Of a stretch of 64,000 nt of DNA, positions 38,601 to 50,011 are shown in pieces (the first letter of the stretch is position 1; each line of letters opens with the position of its first letter). The notes below the pieces were generated by a model, which saw only the letters and a list, made by a program, of their open reading frames with translations, did not search any database and was not told the DNA's origin. Made by a program: the position numbers and the translations under genes. This stretch comes from Sisyra terminalis (Eukaryota > Arthropoda > Insecta > Neuroptera > Sisyridae), in contig OY292275.1 in the NCBI GenBank assembly GCA_958496175.1, forward strand, positions 40,501,701 through 40,565,700, given 5' to 3'.

Positions 38601-41600
38601 ATTAAAATTTGATAATTTAGAAGGGAATCTGAAAGGTTCCAAGAAAACAGGAAGATGACGAATTGAAATCCTGGATTAATTAAAACAAGGAATGGATTAT
38701 TATATTTTGAAGAAGTTTGCCAGAGATCAACGACGCTGAAGGGAAGAATTCAACTACGAGGGAAACTGAACTTTTCAGACAGAAAACAGTAAAAAAGGAA
38801 GAGAAGTTGAACAGAGCCTGGCAAACTAACCGAATATTTGTTAGTTGCTAACGTTATCATAGAGGTACTACTAGTCATCAACCGATTGGAAAATTTTACT
38901 GACAACAAAACAAATCAAATGAAAACCAGATGAAATGTAGTAAAGTATGTAAAGTAAAATAGAGTCCCGTATAAACGAAGTTGATGGTAAAGCCTTATAA
39001 AAACAACTATTGTTTACGAAAATTTATCTCTCTTTGAAAATTGTATATATGAAAATTCAAGGAAATCTAGAGAGGATTAAAGCTTTATTTGAGTACACAA
39101 GTAAATAAATATTATGTATGCAATGTTTTCCCGTATTTCCAACCCTCATATTTTATGATTGAAATGAGCTTTGGAAATAGAGAAGGGATTTTAAAAATAG
39201 ATTTAGCATGAGCATAGTTTCGATGAAGGAAATATCATCGATGGCGGTTGAGTTGCAAAGATCATCGTTTTCAATTCATGCATATAAATGCAATTTGGTC
39301 GGAAGGGCCTCGGGGTAAATTTCCGGATATAATGTCACCTCAACTGTAAGTAATCACGTAGTTGATCTATGTTGCCGCCATCATCGACTACCCAGACGCC
39401 AAGACTATAAGTTTCCTTTAAAATCATCTCTCATTTTTATTCCAGATAATTCAATATTTCAAAACGATGAGTCGAAGCAATGCATTTCATCCCACTATTT
39501 TAAATAATAATTTTTGTTAAAAAAATGGATTTTTTGCAATCAAATAGTTTTCCTATGCTCAATTTGTTTTCCGTATTATATATAGTAAATGTATAGGTAC
39601 AATTGAAATTGTTTCGCTATTCATTTCTTTTGACCAAAGCCCTCTCGATTGCATTGAATATTAGCGATATTTGTAATTTCTGTTTTAATTCCATAGGGCT
39701 TTTGATCATCGAGATTCAATGGGATTCATGTTACGACGAACGTTCAATGAAAATTATTGCAACGTTTCAATACGTGATTATTTTTCGAATCGCAATCATA
39801 TTCAATTCACTTAAATACAGCTATAGATAGCTGTGCTTTTAGTGAACAGAAAAAAATGAATATCATTTTTCAATTGTTTTCTGTTCAAAAAGTAAAAATA
39901 ATAATGTTGTTTTTTAAATTGGGACAAATATATATCAAAAGTTGAGAAAATATTATCATTAAAAGCAAATGGAAGTAAAAGGACCAAGAAGCATATCGAA
40001 ATGATAATTCTTGATTTAATTAGTAAATTAACATAATCGATTAACTATTTGCCATTCTTTCATTTTGAAAACGCCTAGTACTAGTAAATAGTATTAAAAT
40101 AGGATATACTTCCCATGCAAACATTTGACATCTTTGTACTTCTTGCATAATTATTGCGACGCTGAGCACTCATTGACAAGAAAAAAATGCATAAATTTGC
40201 CATTTTTGTGTGATACAATTTTCTAAACTACTATAAGAAAACTTTTTTTGTACTTTCGAAGGTACACGTACACGTACACGTAATATACTTTGGAAAAGAT
40301 AAATTCTGTTGAGTGCTATAAGTATATATTTGAATAACTATAATTCAAATACTATTTATGTGTTAAGATATAATCAAAAAGGAATTTATTTAGTTCTTCC
40401 AAGTGTCACAAGTGAAATAGCACCTATTGATAAATATTTTTACCAGCGTTGAATTATTCCAAAATTTGTTCGTTTTTAAAAGCCCATGCGTTTAAATTTT
40501 AAATAAATATTTCAAACCCCCGAATTGGTTAATTGATGATTGGTAACAAGAATAATTTATGAAGGTTCCGTTTTTATGATGGAACCCTTAAAAAGAGGAC
40601 AACGCAATGTTTGCAGATTAAGGTGCATTTTCATGCAGTCGTTGATTTTTAATGATAAATGTGGTCCCATGATTAAAATGTAACATGTCCGCCAAAATTT
40701 GAGCGACGAAGGAGGCTCTCTATCGAATGTCAATGTACTGATATAATTGATGATAATGATTATTGTATACGCATGTGTAAGTAATTTCGAGTAATCAGTA
40801 TTAATTCTTGTTACTAAACATTCAACATATGAGTAATAAATATACGAATTATGAACTCTTTTTGACAATGTATTAATAGAGAAAATCAAGTTTGGTGAGT
40901 ATAATATGCCTGGTAGAATCGGTATAATCCGCCGTAAAAGCTAAACAAAATTAAGCTTTATCGCTAGTTGAAAATGCACCTTAAGATGGAGGATAGAAAG
41001 AAAAATTAAAAGATAAGGCTGAATTTGTAGGAATATGGAAGATCTAGAAAAAATGCAAGGACTTAGAGAACTTCTGAATCTTAATCTAGTCCAAAGTATC
41101 CCCTTAAAATATAGGATTGAAATAAATTGAAAAAAGGGTTACCATGTCACCGATTTTGAATAATAAATATAATGTGATGAAAGTAAGTTAAGAATAAATA
41201 AAAAATAGCAAAACTTGTGGATTAAGCGAATAATCTGAACTTTCTTTTCTTTGTTTTGCTTAGTAGTGGTTTGTAAGGAATTTTGAATATATACTGATTT
41301 TTCAATGAAAAAAATTAGAACCTATTTGTTTTTAGTAATATCATAAATATCATAATCTCGAAATATCATAAATTTTTAATGTAAAAACAAATCAGAAAAT
41401 TTTAACCTTCGAGGTTGTACCTATCTTCGGTATAAAAGTTACCAGTCTTCAGAAGACCCTTTTGATAATTCTAAGTGACCCACTATAAAGATGAAATAAA
41501 GTAGATATGATACAAATATAGGACGTTTTAAACACTGTCATTGATTGACTCTTTCGTACAGTTTAAAAGAGTGACCTGAGTTTGATCTCGTGGAACAAAT

Positions 41601-44600
41601 GATACTCTTAGACTAGCAGTATGAACAAATCATAGATCAAAACTATATAAATTGAATCACTCAAAGTATTATTTAGAACAAAAATGTATAACGTTTATTT
41701 TAATTTTAAATTTTGACAAAAAAGCTTTTATATAGTATATTCCATATACTCCACTAGATACCATTTTCAATCTGTTACTCTCTTCCAAGAATTAATATTA
41801 AATTTTCCAAGTTTGAATTTGTCAAGTCACATAGAATGTCGGTGGCATGAAAATTTATCAACAACTTGCTCCACAAATTGTATATATGTGCGAGAGAGAA
41901 GTTATTATTCCCGTTTAACGCCCAAATTCATTACATCCCAAACTCCTGACTGGATTTGATGCGAATAACGAAAGTGGGGAGATAAGGTGAGTTTCATACA
42001 GAGCTAATGTTTGTATTTGAAATACAACATTCTCATCTAAATATATCCATCTATTTAGACTTGGAGTTAGACACTGCTGTACGTTCAAGTAGGCTGTGAA
42101 ATAGGGAAAGGGTTGATAGAGGATACAGTGGTAATAGTATAATACATCTCAAACACAAGTTGGTGTACTGGAGGAAACATTGAAATAAGAGGTGTTTGTC
42201 TGCGAAAATCTGTCTCTTCAATTTCATCTTACATATAAATAAGCACCTATATCCATATGTAAGAAATGGAATTCTTTTATTGTTCGCATCCCCCAATGTT
42301 TTCCTTTTCAATTTATTTTGTTTATTTTGTTATATTTAATATCGTTTTGGCACCTACAATATTACACAAAACACAAATGCTTTTAAATTTTTAAATTTTA
42401 TTATGTAAAACATAGGAATATAAAATCCTCCATCCTTTTTCTACTTCTTCGTAGATAAAGAATGTTCTTGAAGTACAAACACTGAAAAAAGAATGTCAAA
42501 AATTCTACAAAATATGTCTAATCGAAGAGTCGCTATAAAGGCATAATTTATCCTCCTTTCCCATTACAAGCCCTATCATAACTTTTCCCAAATTTTCCCT
42601 CATCTAGATTATATGAACCGTAAAAGTGTATGGAATATTTCGTAAGAGAATTTGTTTAATTCGTTAAAAAATTTACAAAGAAATGAAAATATCGTTTTGG
42701 AGTAGGTGGAACAAAATTAAACATCAAACAACGATTGAAGAACAATACTTTTAGGCAAATATAGAAAATCTTGAGGAAACGCTTCTTAACCTGGATCTTA
42801 GTAATCAAATATATGTTAATCAGTAATTTCTTAATCAGTAATTTTTTTAGGACAATGAAAAATTTGTTACGATAAAATTAAAGGAAAATTTAAAACAGTA
42901 AAAGGATGGTGGGAAAACCATCCCTGAACCAGACAATTGAGATACTTGATCTTACTACAAAATCATCAAAGTGATAATAGGTCTAACAATCGGCTACTGC
43001 GGACTGAAGAAATACCTGCATACAATTGGAATACATGTGGGTGTTCCAAGATCTAGATTCTTGCAGGTAGAAGACGAAACTACTTCTCAAGTTCTGAGGG
43101 AATCAACGTTCTGAATGAATAGAGACTTAAGAAACTAGGGATAACAAATCCTGGAACCGAAATAGTCGAAAAACACTTAATTCCCCGGGTGCTGAGTTTC
43201 GTCTAGCTTCTCGTTTTCGACTAAGTGAAGTAAGGACCCAGAAAAGTCCCCCCAAAAAAGTCAAAAAAGGAAAGAACATGTGATGTGTGATCGAAGAAAA
43301 AGTAACTAGAAGAATCACATTCTCAGAAGAAACGAAAAATTGTGCAAAAAAAACAAAAAATTTTGCACAGTTTAGGGCCTATTGCGTTAAAGCTCTAATA
43401 ACAGGACACTGTTATCGATTAAATCACTTACCAACTATCAAGTTAAATAGCAATAATTTTTATTTGGAAGAGACTAAATAAAATGAATTAGAAAATACTT
43501 ATAGGACTTCAATTGTATGCATTTTATTTCTAAATTACATTTGACAAATTTTAGGTATAGTATGGAGAGTATGGACAAGAAGAAGGTACCAGAGTCCTTT
43601 TAGGAAATAATGTTGAGAAAGTCAAAGGAAAGGTTTGCAAGAATTGAAATTAGCAGAGGAATAAATCAATTAATGGCATAAGAAAAGAAAATGAATACCA
43701 AGCTTCAGATCCACAGATATTGATTTTTAGTAGACTACTTATTTCATAAGTAGTTAGCCATACAACTTCACACTTTAACGGTGACACAAATAGTTAAAAA
43801 CCAACATTGAAACAGCACTTGGTTTTGGGAAAAATCAATTGTGTAAACGTTGATTGTGAAATTAATTTTTGCGCTCAAGCGTAATTAAAACATTGAACGC
43901 TAAAGGTTACAGTGAGCCATAGAAACGATAGTCGAAATAGGTAGGTACCCACCACATATACCGAAATCGAATTTCATCGTTTTCGCATGAGTTACAAAAC
44001 ACACAAAGATCAATTAAACGATATAAATTTAATTTGTGTTTATACAGAAAGTTGATATTGTAACGGGCGCTTCGAATCAATTCAACCGAGCTGAATCCAA
44101 GATATCAATAAACATTTCAAATGCTTGAACACAAAAGCACGGCGATGAGCTTTTCGCCACGCCAATGATTGGGGGGAGGGGGAGTTAGCGCTAATGATGA
44201 TGCTTCTATACGATTATAACGCTTCAAATTGATTGGTCTTTGTTTGAAATCTATTGGAGTTCGCTTATGAGGACAAAAAAAAAATAATGACCAATGAGCT
44301 TTTCAAAACTTTAGAAAAATTAGATCAATAGTATAGTAGTCAACGATAATGAAAACAATTGTTAGTTCAGTGTGCATTAATCAAATTGGCAGAGATGTCC
44401 TTTATTTTTTGTCTAATTGAAAAAAAAAGTGAAAAAATCTTTTATTTGGTCATTGATTCCTAAGGGAAATTATATAAAGTGGATGAAAAAATTAAGTAAT
44501 TGCAATATCTTTGATGGGGGTAAGTTGTATCAGATCTTGGCTAAATATACAGAAACTAAGCTTTCAGTATAAAATATTTGGTTGTTTTTTTTACTCTTAT

Positions 44601-46344
44601 GAAACACGAAAAGTTTTAATATTGTTTACATCGTTAAACCGCCATTTTTCACACGCACTCTTTAGTTGAATTTATATATTTAATCGCTCTTTTCTCACCC
44701 TTTTTACGACATTCTCACCCTCTTGCCTTAATTAAATTCACACAATTTCAACGGAAATGTTTTTGTTATATTTACGACCTAATTATTCCTTAATTATTTC
44801 AATAATTTTCTTGAGCTTTAAAATCTCTGCTTTAGTAGAAGAAAACAGAAATTATTTCCACATTTCTTTTTGGCTTATTTTGTTTCATATATTTCATACT
44901 ATGAGCAAAGTTTTCTTTCTAAATTTCAAAGCCTGAAAATATTTTGTCAATAATTATATTAAAATGCGTCGAAACGATTCTTTCAATTAAAATTCATCCG
45001 TGGTATTCTTACTTCCATTTTAATAACTACTTTCTTCGATGTTTCATTCATTACTAATTTTATAAAATACATTTTCTAGAAATTTCGTTCAAAATCATTG
45101 GATCACATGCTTTCCTCTAAAACTCCTCCTTGTTGTTTAAGAAGACACTGATAGCATAATCTATTACATAATCTTAAGAGTTTCAGCATTGGTTAGGTCC
45201 TTGGTGCTACTATTATATTTATTGGTTAGTCATCAAAAGAATTTAGCGCGAATTAAAATTTTTCAAATGCGGTTATTACATTATATTTACATTATTTCTT
45301 CTAATTGTAAGTTCCAAGAAAAATTTTGTCTCATGATAAATTGTTCTGATGATATTCAAAGTTTGAAATATTTTTAATCACAATGGCTTCAATGGTTTCA
45401 TAGTTTCTACCCCTTCTTACATGCACAGACATATCCATACGAAAAAAGTAGATTTAAAACTTATGGTTTGAAATATTTGAATAACCAAAACAAGTGGGGC
45501 TCACAAAAAAGGAAGAAGATAGATTGGTATTCTGGAATTCTTATAAGAGGAAAAACCTACTGGTGGTCGAGTAGTCAAGGTGGACACTCCAAAACTGGTA
45601 GGTGCTGGGTTTGAAACTGGGTCCTCGCATCGGACAAAATTTTGATATTTCTCGATTTACGAATTTTTATCAATCCTAGAGTCGCTAAAGACCTTACTAG
45701 TTATAATGCGACGATAAATAACAATAAAAAAAAATATGAGGAAATTTTGAAAATTTCGTTGTGATGGAGGGTAAAAGTTAGAATATTGAATAAGCTGTTT
45801 GAGCAAAAAAATCTTTATAAGTTATATGTATATCAGAGTTAATGGTTTTTTAATAATTTATGTCACATAACTCAATTTTCAATTTTAACAACGCGTTTCA
45901 ACAGTAGATAGCTGTCATAGTTCGGTGGTATTTTAATTTTATAAATTTTTGTACAAGTTTTGTACAAGGTATTTGTTGTAAATATTTTTTGATCAAGGAT
46001 ATTAGTTAATTCATTTAATTCATATTCTTCCAGGATAGCCATATATGATCCTTTTTTGCAAATATTTAGAGGTTTCGAAATACATACATTTATGCTTTTT
46101 CTCATAATGATATTTTGTAAAATTTGAAAATGTATCTAGAAGATACCCAAAAGATTTAATAATTTAGACAATGTAAAATTTTTCTCATGAACCACATTTA
46201 ATTTTATATATGGTATTCCGGTTTTATTTGCAAGTGTGACTTAGTTGTTCACTTATGGCTTAAAAATTTTTTGGATGTTGTTATCTGTCGAAAATTTAAC
46301 GTAACTATTATTTTTCTTTAAGAAGTTGGCGATTAAGATTACAA

Positions 46345-46407
<63 letters not shown>

Positions 46408-48293
46408 CATATATATATATATATATATATATATCGAGACCTAAGTTTATATACATTTTCATTTCTTTAGATTGAGTTGTGGAGGAGTGAATTTTTGGGA
46501 TACTTTGATATTATTTTATTTATAACTGAACTTATGTATCCGTTGGTTATGTTATCTTAAGTTGACTTCTTCAAGATTTACATTACTGTAAAAGTCAAAA
46601 TTTAAACCTTCAATGTGTAGTAATTAATTTGGAGTGTATCGACAGATTTTGCATTGTAAAATTTCACGAAAATTTATCTCCTGATATTTAAAATATAAAG
46701 AAAATTTTAGTTTTGATAAATATCTCCTATCAATCTTCGTTGATCTAAAACCTATCGTAGATTTTTTGCAAATAGTATTTAAGTTTGTAAAATTTTAAGA
46801 TTTTAATTAAATTGATGTTTTGAAAAGATATCATCCCCATTTTTTCATTAATTCCTCCCCATAATCACAAATTTAATTATTTATTAATGCATTATAATCC
46901 TTTTTAGCTTTGAAATTAAAGGAGGGGGAATAACTTTTACCACAAGGAATGTAAGAAATTAAATCAGACCAAATAAAAGTGTGAAATTATTTTACATGTT
47001 TATTCTGCGATGGCTTCTCTTGTAAAATAATTTACAGTTTCTAAATGTATGTATTAGAGATTTCACTATTATTACTCATTAAAGTTTAAATATTTAACAG
47101 ACGACGTTGAAATATTGCTGTCATCATCATTCACATAAAGTTTGCACTGTTGGTGTCTCTTTCGAAAAAACAGATTGCAGGAAGCATTAAATTTTCGAAA
47201 GTCATTTTATTTTGTTCGCAAAACTTAGTATAGAATTAGTTTATCTCACTGACAATGCGAGAAACAAGCGCAAATATTCTTGGACACAGATTTTATGGCG
47301 CTATGTATTTCTACAGAAGTATGTGTCCCCATGTAGATATGAAGGTCTTATATACGAAAGCTCCTCCAAGCTCAAGATAATAGCTCCAATGTTAAACACT
47401 TTTGTTTTTCTTCGGGTTTTAACGTCATTACACGACCGAATTATGCGGGAAAACAGCACGATGAACAAAGATAGAAATGGGGGGTGCAATGAGGATTGAA
47501 GTCATACCATTGGGGGATGGGGTGGGACAAGAAAATGTAAAGTTTATAGTTGTACCTAGTGAATGTAAATGAAATTTGTGTGTGTGGAAGAACGTTGATG
47601 TATTATGTTTATTTATGTGATTAAGGAAATGTTTTTCCATTTATTTAAGAAAAGAGCTTTCTGACTCACTGATAATAATGCAGATTTTAAAATTAGAAAT
47701 TTAAATGTTATGAAATTTTAAAAATAATAAGGTAATTTATTTTTATGATTCTGAGTAGATTTTTTTTTGTTTTGATTTTATATATCTACTTTTAAACAAA
47801 TTGTTTTGCTTTACCAGAATAAACTTACAATGGAGCTTTTATGAGCTTAACCTAAGATCAAAATCAGGTCTAATTTTTGACAACTCAAAAAGTATGTTTC
47901 ATGGAACTCATTTATTTTACTTCAAAATTTCCGTAGAAATAAGATGCAATTTTCAATTGTTTTCACATTGATTACAATTTGAAGATATTGAGCTTTTCTA
48001 CAAATATACTAAACCATTATTTGGCCACATTAGACATATACCAACAATTAAAGCTTACTTTAATCGCTAAAACAAATTACAACTAACATATAAAAAAAAT
48101 CACTGGGAAAGATCAAGGAATGGACAAGGAGAATCTTAATGAAATATTTTCTTACCTTTCTTGCACTTTTTCTGTATCGTTTTAGCTTTTTCGCACACGG
48201 CCGGGTCACCTTTCTTCAACGTCAATGTACGTGATCGCATATTTGTTGTGGCGTCACATTCAGACCAAGCTCCCTTTGAATATTTACAAGGTT
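26664..48293 (-). CDS. miple: Midkine/pleiotrophin-family (miple-like) secreted heparin-binding factor; 3 coding exons, 5' end missing
   Basis: Proteins of this family are secreted, heparin-binding growth factors; insects have miple genes. Exons 48156-48293, 30981-31148 and 26664-26686 join in phase 1 at both junctions to give 109 residues and a stop. The two half-domains are EPCKYSKGAWSECDATTNMR...KKCKK and ACRYERGAWSECNAQGEMSR...KKCKSKK. Each has W-S-E-C and four cysteines, with basic residues between and after them; the tail reads KNAIKGGRRNRQ. The join KKCKK-ACRYE matches the family consensus. No signal peptide or start codon was found upstream of 48293, so the secretion exon is either unrecognised in 48.3-64 kb or beyond the right edge. 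Family assignment is firm; which insect paralogue it is remains open. Confidence 0.85.
27661..28569 (+). mobile_element. Mariner transposon, internally deleted
   Basis: Inverted ends match over about 28 bp: left TTAGGTGCGCAACTAAGTTC, right (reversed) TTGGTGTACAACTAAGTTCT. At 909 bp it is about 400 bp shorter than a usual mariner. The inner sequence contains two separate parts of a mariner transposase on the plus strand. It lies inside the last miple-like intron. Confidence 0.88.
27822..28495 (+). pseudogene. Mariner transposase remnant
   Basis: The N-terminal half reads IRHLREVL, a stop, KKSTAEVHREPHEVYGD, then CCDWFLRFKDGDFDVDDRP and QTQEELALELEDTHQAIFKR (to about 28150), matching the helix-turn-helix part of mariner transposases. 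After a deletion the frame shifts. YDNARSHVAK appears near 28199, and the C-terminal part CPSDYYLFGSIAYDL ... DEPFYRNGIRALLEIWDNVV ends at 28495. The first catalytic aspartate region is missing. Stops and frameshifts make it non-functional. Confidence 0.88.
29582..29686 (+). pseudogene. LINE remnant: RNase H end (R1/Jockey-like)
   Basis: One frame reads GL-stop-MPRHTSSEENQKVDKTDSN and then MAFMGPEQAKVC. This follows the RNase H pattern WVPGHTGIEGNEKADELA...FxGPEP found in RNase H-bearing non-LTR elements, with W replaced by a stop. The flanking sequence is too decayed to give the ends of the element. Confidence 0.6.
30981..31148 (-). CDS. miple: miple-like exon: second cysteine half-domain
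   Basis: A CCCTCTGCAG acceptor precedes CT, completing alanine, then CRYERGAWSECNAQGEMSR, VDKLKPTSDPSCEQNRQM and TKKCKSKKGTKPPKNAIK. It ends one base into a glycine codon at a GTACAA donor. The open frame continues upstream into a Ser/Pro-rich stretch and downstream into a Phe-rich tail, but both extensions lie beyond good splice sites and are taken as intron. Confidence 0.92.
31200..31255. repeat. Imperfect trinucleotide microsatellite (GAT/GGT)
   Basis: A run of GATGATGATGGTGGTAGTGG-type triplets next to the acceptor of the second miple-like exon. In the minus-strand frame of that exon it encodes Ser/Pro-rich sequence without a stop, which explains the extended open frame there. Confidence 0.75.
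32002..32930. mobile_element. TA-flanked MITE with repeated GTACAAAAGTAAC motifs
   Basis: The ends are inverted repeats: left GGGGAGACTGGGTACAAAAG, right (reversed) GGGGAGAGTGAGTACAAAAG, both flanked by TA, as in Tc1/mariner/pogo-type insertions. Inside, GGGTACAAAAGTAA occurs twice in direct orientation (about 32386-32427) with an inverted copy at 32430-32440. A 35-bp palindrome GTTACTTTCGACC(n9)GGTCGAAAGTAAC lies at 32708-32742. There is no transposase-like open frame, so the element would be non-autonomous. Confidence 0.72.
35049..35400 (+). pseudogene. LINE remnant: C-terminal region (RTE-like)
   Basis: One frame gives MYSAEVWTLGKGK. A neighbouring frame gives NGYWRRYLQNEFQIKE followed by a stop, resembling the AETWTLTKK...NGEWRRRYNHEL block of non-LTR elements. 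QVERIALSSKR follows at about 35260. Frameshifts and stops separate the pieces. Confidence 0.5.
35746..35970 (+). mobile_element. hAT-like MITE, copy 1
   Basis: It begins CAGTTGTATCAATATTGGCT followed by ATAAATATTTCACGAGTAG, and ends CCACTTTGGTGACCCCTG. The same start and end blocks occur at 63092-63305. Ends of the form CAGTGGTT... and ...CACCCCTG resemble hAT termini. No 8-bp target duplication is visible. Confidence 0.5.
38175..38780 (+). pseudogene. LINE remnant: C-terminal region
   Basis: In shifting frames it reads IWTLRKHERKYLESFEM, then LRRISEERTIILMITKR, then GNLKGSKKTGR and FARDQRR. These follow the order ETWTLRK..LESFEMWC, RINEER..TIKRR, GKxxGxRGRGR and AQDRxxWRE of non-LTR retrotransposon C-termini. 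Many stops show it is dead. Confidence 0.55.
40261..40282. repeat. (GTACAC)n short tandem repeat
   Basis: Over three units of GTACAC/ACGTAC in a row inside the 17-kb intron. Confidence 0.8.
42955..43145 (+). pseudogene. LINE remnant: C-terminal zinc-knuckle region
   Basis: The frame reads IIKVIIGLTIGYCGLKKYLH and then FLQVEDETTSQVLREST. It resembles the TGHCPLRKHLHKMG...CRFCEEEDETSEHVLCECPAL end of RNase H-bearing LINEs, with most of the cysteines lost. Confidence 0.5.
45559..45738 (+). mobile_element. tRNA-derived SINE, copy 2
   Basis: It shows the same architecture as the copy at 3491: CTGGTGGTCGAGTAGTCAAG (A-box region), CAAAACTGGTAGGTGCTGGG with a degraded B box (GGGTTTGAAACT), a body with TTCTCGATTTACGAATTTTT, and an A-rich tail near 45725-45733. 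The A-box region resembles Ser-type tRNA. Confidence 0.65.
46351..46433. repeat. (TA)n microsatellite, about 80 bp
   Basis: Alternating TA with one small interruption. The Tyr/Ile-rich open frame that covers it is produced by the repeat. Confidence 0.92.
48156..48293 (-). CDS. miple: miple-like exon: first cysteine half-domain
   Basis: A TTTTTTGCAG acceptor at 48294 precedes AA of a glutamate codon, then PCKYSKGAWSECDATTNMRS, RTLTLKKGDPAVCEKAK and TIQKKCKK. The exon ends one base into the next codon at a GTAAGA donor. The missing upstream exon must end in phase 1, most simply with G. Confidence 0.92.
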
Positions 48294-49765
48294 CTGCAAA
48301 AAAAAGAAGAAAAACGCGATGAAACAAAAGAAATATTTTTATCGAAACATATGTTATGTAACAAAAGAAACAAATTTGAATTTTATCCAATTTTTCATTT
48401 TTTTTTCTTCTTCTAAATTATATAAGAACTACATGTTTCTCGAAACGCTTCTACGACACTTTCTTATTTACAAATAAAAAAATAATGTATTCTACATCGA
48501 CATATAAGAATATGTAAATATTTCTCCATATTTGATATTTCGATAAAAGCTCGAGAGCTTTCACAAAATTACCTTAAAAACTCTTTTCGTGAATATTTTT
48601 CCTCTCAAAAATTTGTGATTTACGGCATTAACTTTAATAAAAAGTTTAAATATCCCTTTTCGATATGATATTTTATCGGGAATGAATATAATATGGTCAA
48701 GTGAAAAGAGCAAAAAAGAAACGATGGCGGAGTATGTCGGGGAATCTTTGCTCTTTAGGGCTGACGATACACTTTGCTAAACGCTGAAATTCCATTAGTT
48801 TCTCTCTTTCTCAAATGCTTGAAGCTCCAGCGAGAGAGCTTTGAGCTTTGTCGGTATCGAAATATATTTCAATCAAAGCCAAATATTTTCATATCGATTG
48901 TCTTTGGCAAACTAAATAGAACCGTGACCTAAAACAACAACCAAAAATTGAATGGCAAAACCAATCGACCAATCGGTATAAATGTTGATTTTTCATTTAG
49001 TGGAATGAAGTTTTGAAAAAGCTCGTTTTACTTGTGAAAATATTTAACTTTACTTCTATCCCTATGGTAGTTCTGTAATTTTAAATTCCACTATAAAATA
49101 TTTTTGCATATTTATGCAAAATTCGATTAGTTTTAAGTAACTTGAAAGTTTAATCAAATTCGAAAGAGTTAAGAACCTCTAACTATATTATCGCAAGTTC
49201 TTAGAGTTTTAAAATTTAGCACCCTGTTCTATTATCAAAACGGTCATAATACGATTAAATCAAAAATCTATCATAACTTTGGCGTTGATATAGATTATAA
49301 ACGCAAATTCGAACCATAATACTATAACATCAGATGTTTTGGTTAAACACTTTAACAGTTAAGGGTAACTTTTTAATTAAGGGATAATTTTGATTTTTTT
49401 AATTCCTTGTAACCAACAAGTTAATCAGTCAAAATGTCTGGCATCTTTGTTTTGAAATTTTAATTTTTGGAGAAGTAATTTCCGATATTATCTGAGACTT
49501 TAATAGAGATATTTTATTTATGGTATTGTTAATTGATTTAACCAAAACGTATTAAGAAGTTGGAGATGATTCATTTTATTAATCTCTAATTCAATAATCG
49601 TGATTAAATGCACACTTTTCCTACTATTTTTTGTGTTGTGCTTCATGTTTGCAAGCAGAAGAGAAGTTAAACTTTTCAAGATAACAAAATTTATTTTCAA
49701 CGTTGCATTTTGTTTTTGAAAAAGATCTGAAAAACCGATCCTTAGATGTAAACAATACATAAAAT

Positions 49766-50011
49766 ATGTTGAAGTCTTGTTTATGTAATTATATAACTTA
49801 TAAAAGTTTGACTAAAAACTTAAAAAAAAGTATTTTTGACGTAGGTATTGCCTCCGATACGTACTTCGATTGCCAAGTAACCATCCGTGGTGGTCATCAA
49901 GTAGTATTGAATCGATCTGGAACTGCTATGATGAGTCATAATAGCTCATCACCACATATATATTGTTTAAACAGTGTAACCGTTGAAAATCAGAGAAAAA
50001 ATCTAATTTGA
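49766..50011 (+). other. Unrecognised open frame, possible orphan exon
   Basis: An 81-codon frame whose second half (about 49840-49990) is more GC-rich than the flanks and protein-like in composition: GIASDTYFDCQVTIRGGHQV then VLNRSGTAMMSHNSS. No family is recognised and there are no clear splice sites. It could be chance or a decayed element. Confidence 0.2.

Larger units (their letters stand above)
31149..48155 (-). other. miple-like intron of 17.0 kb
   Basis: Lies between the two cysteine half-domain exons. It holds a GAT/GGT-type microsatellite (31200-31255), a 929-bp MITE, LINE remnants at about 35.05, 38.2 and 43 kb, a hAT-like MITE, a SINE and a (TA)n tract. A stretch at 33420-33800 is less AT-rich, with palindromes such as AAAGCTCGCCGAGCTTTT. 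The open frames at 36129-36371, 39603-39830, 40557-40889 and 47212-47499 are not recognised as protein. Confidence 0.6.

Noticed and set aside
46253..46462. Tyr/Ile-rich 69-codon frame
   Set aside because: Translation of the (TA)n microsatellite.
47212..47499. 95-codon forward frame with an overlapping minus-strand frame
   Set aside because: No family resemblance, no splice sites and no codon pattern to prefer either strand.
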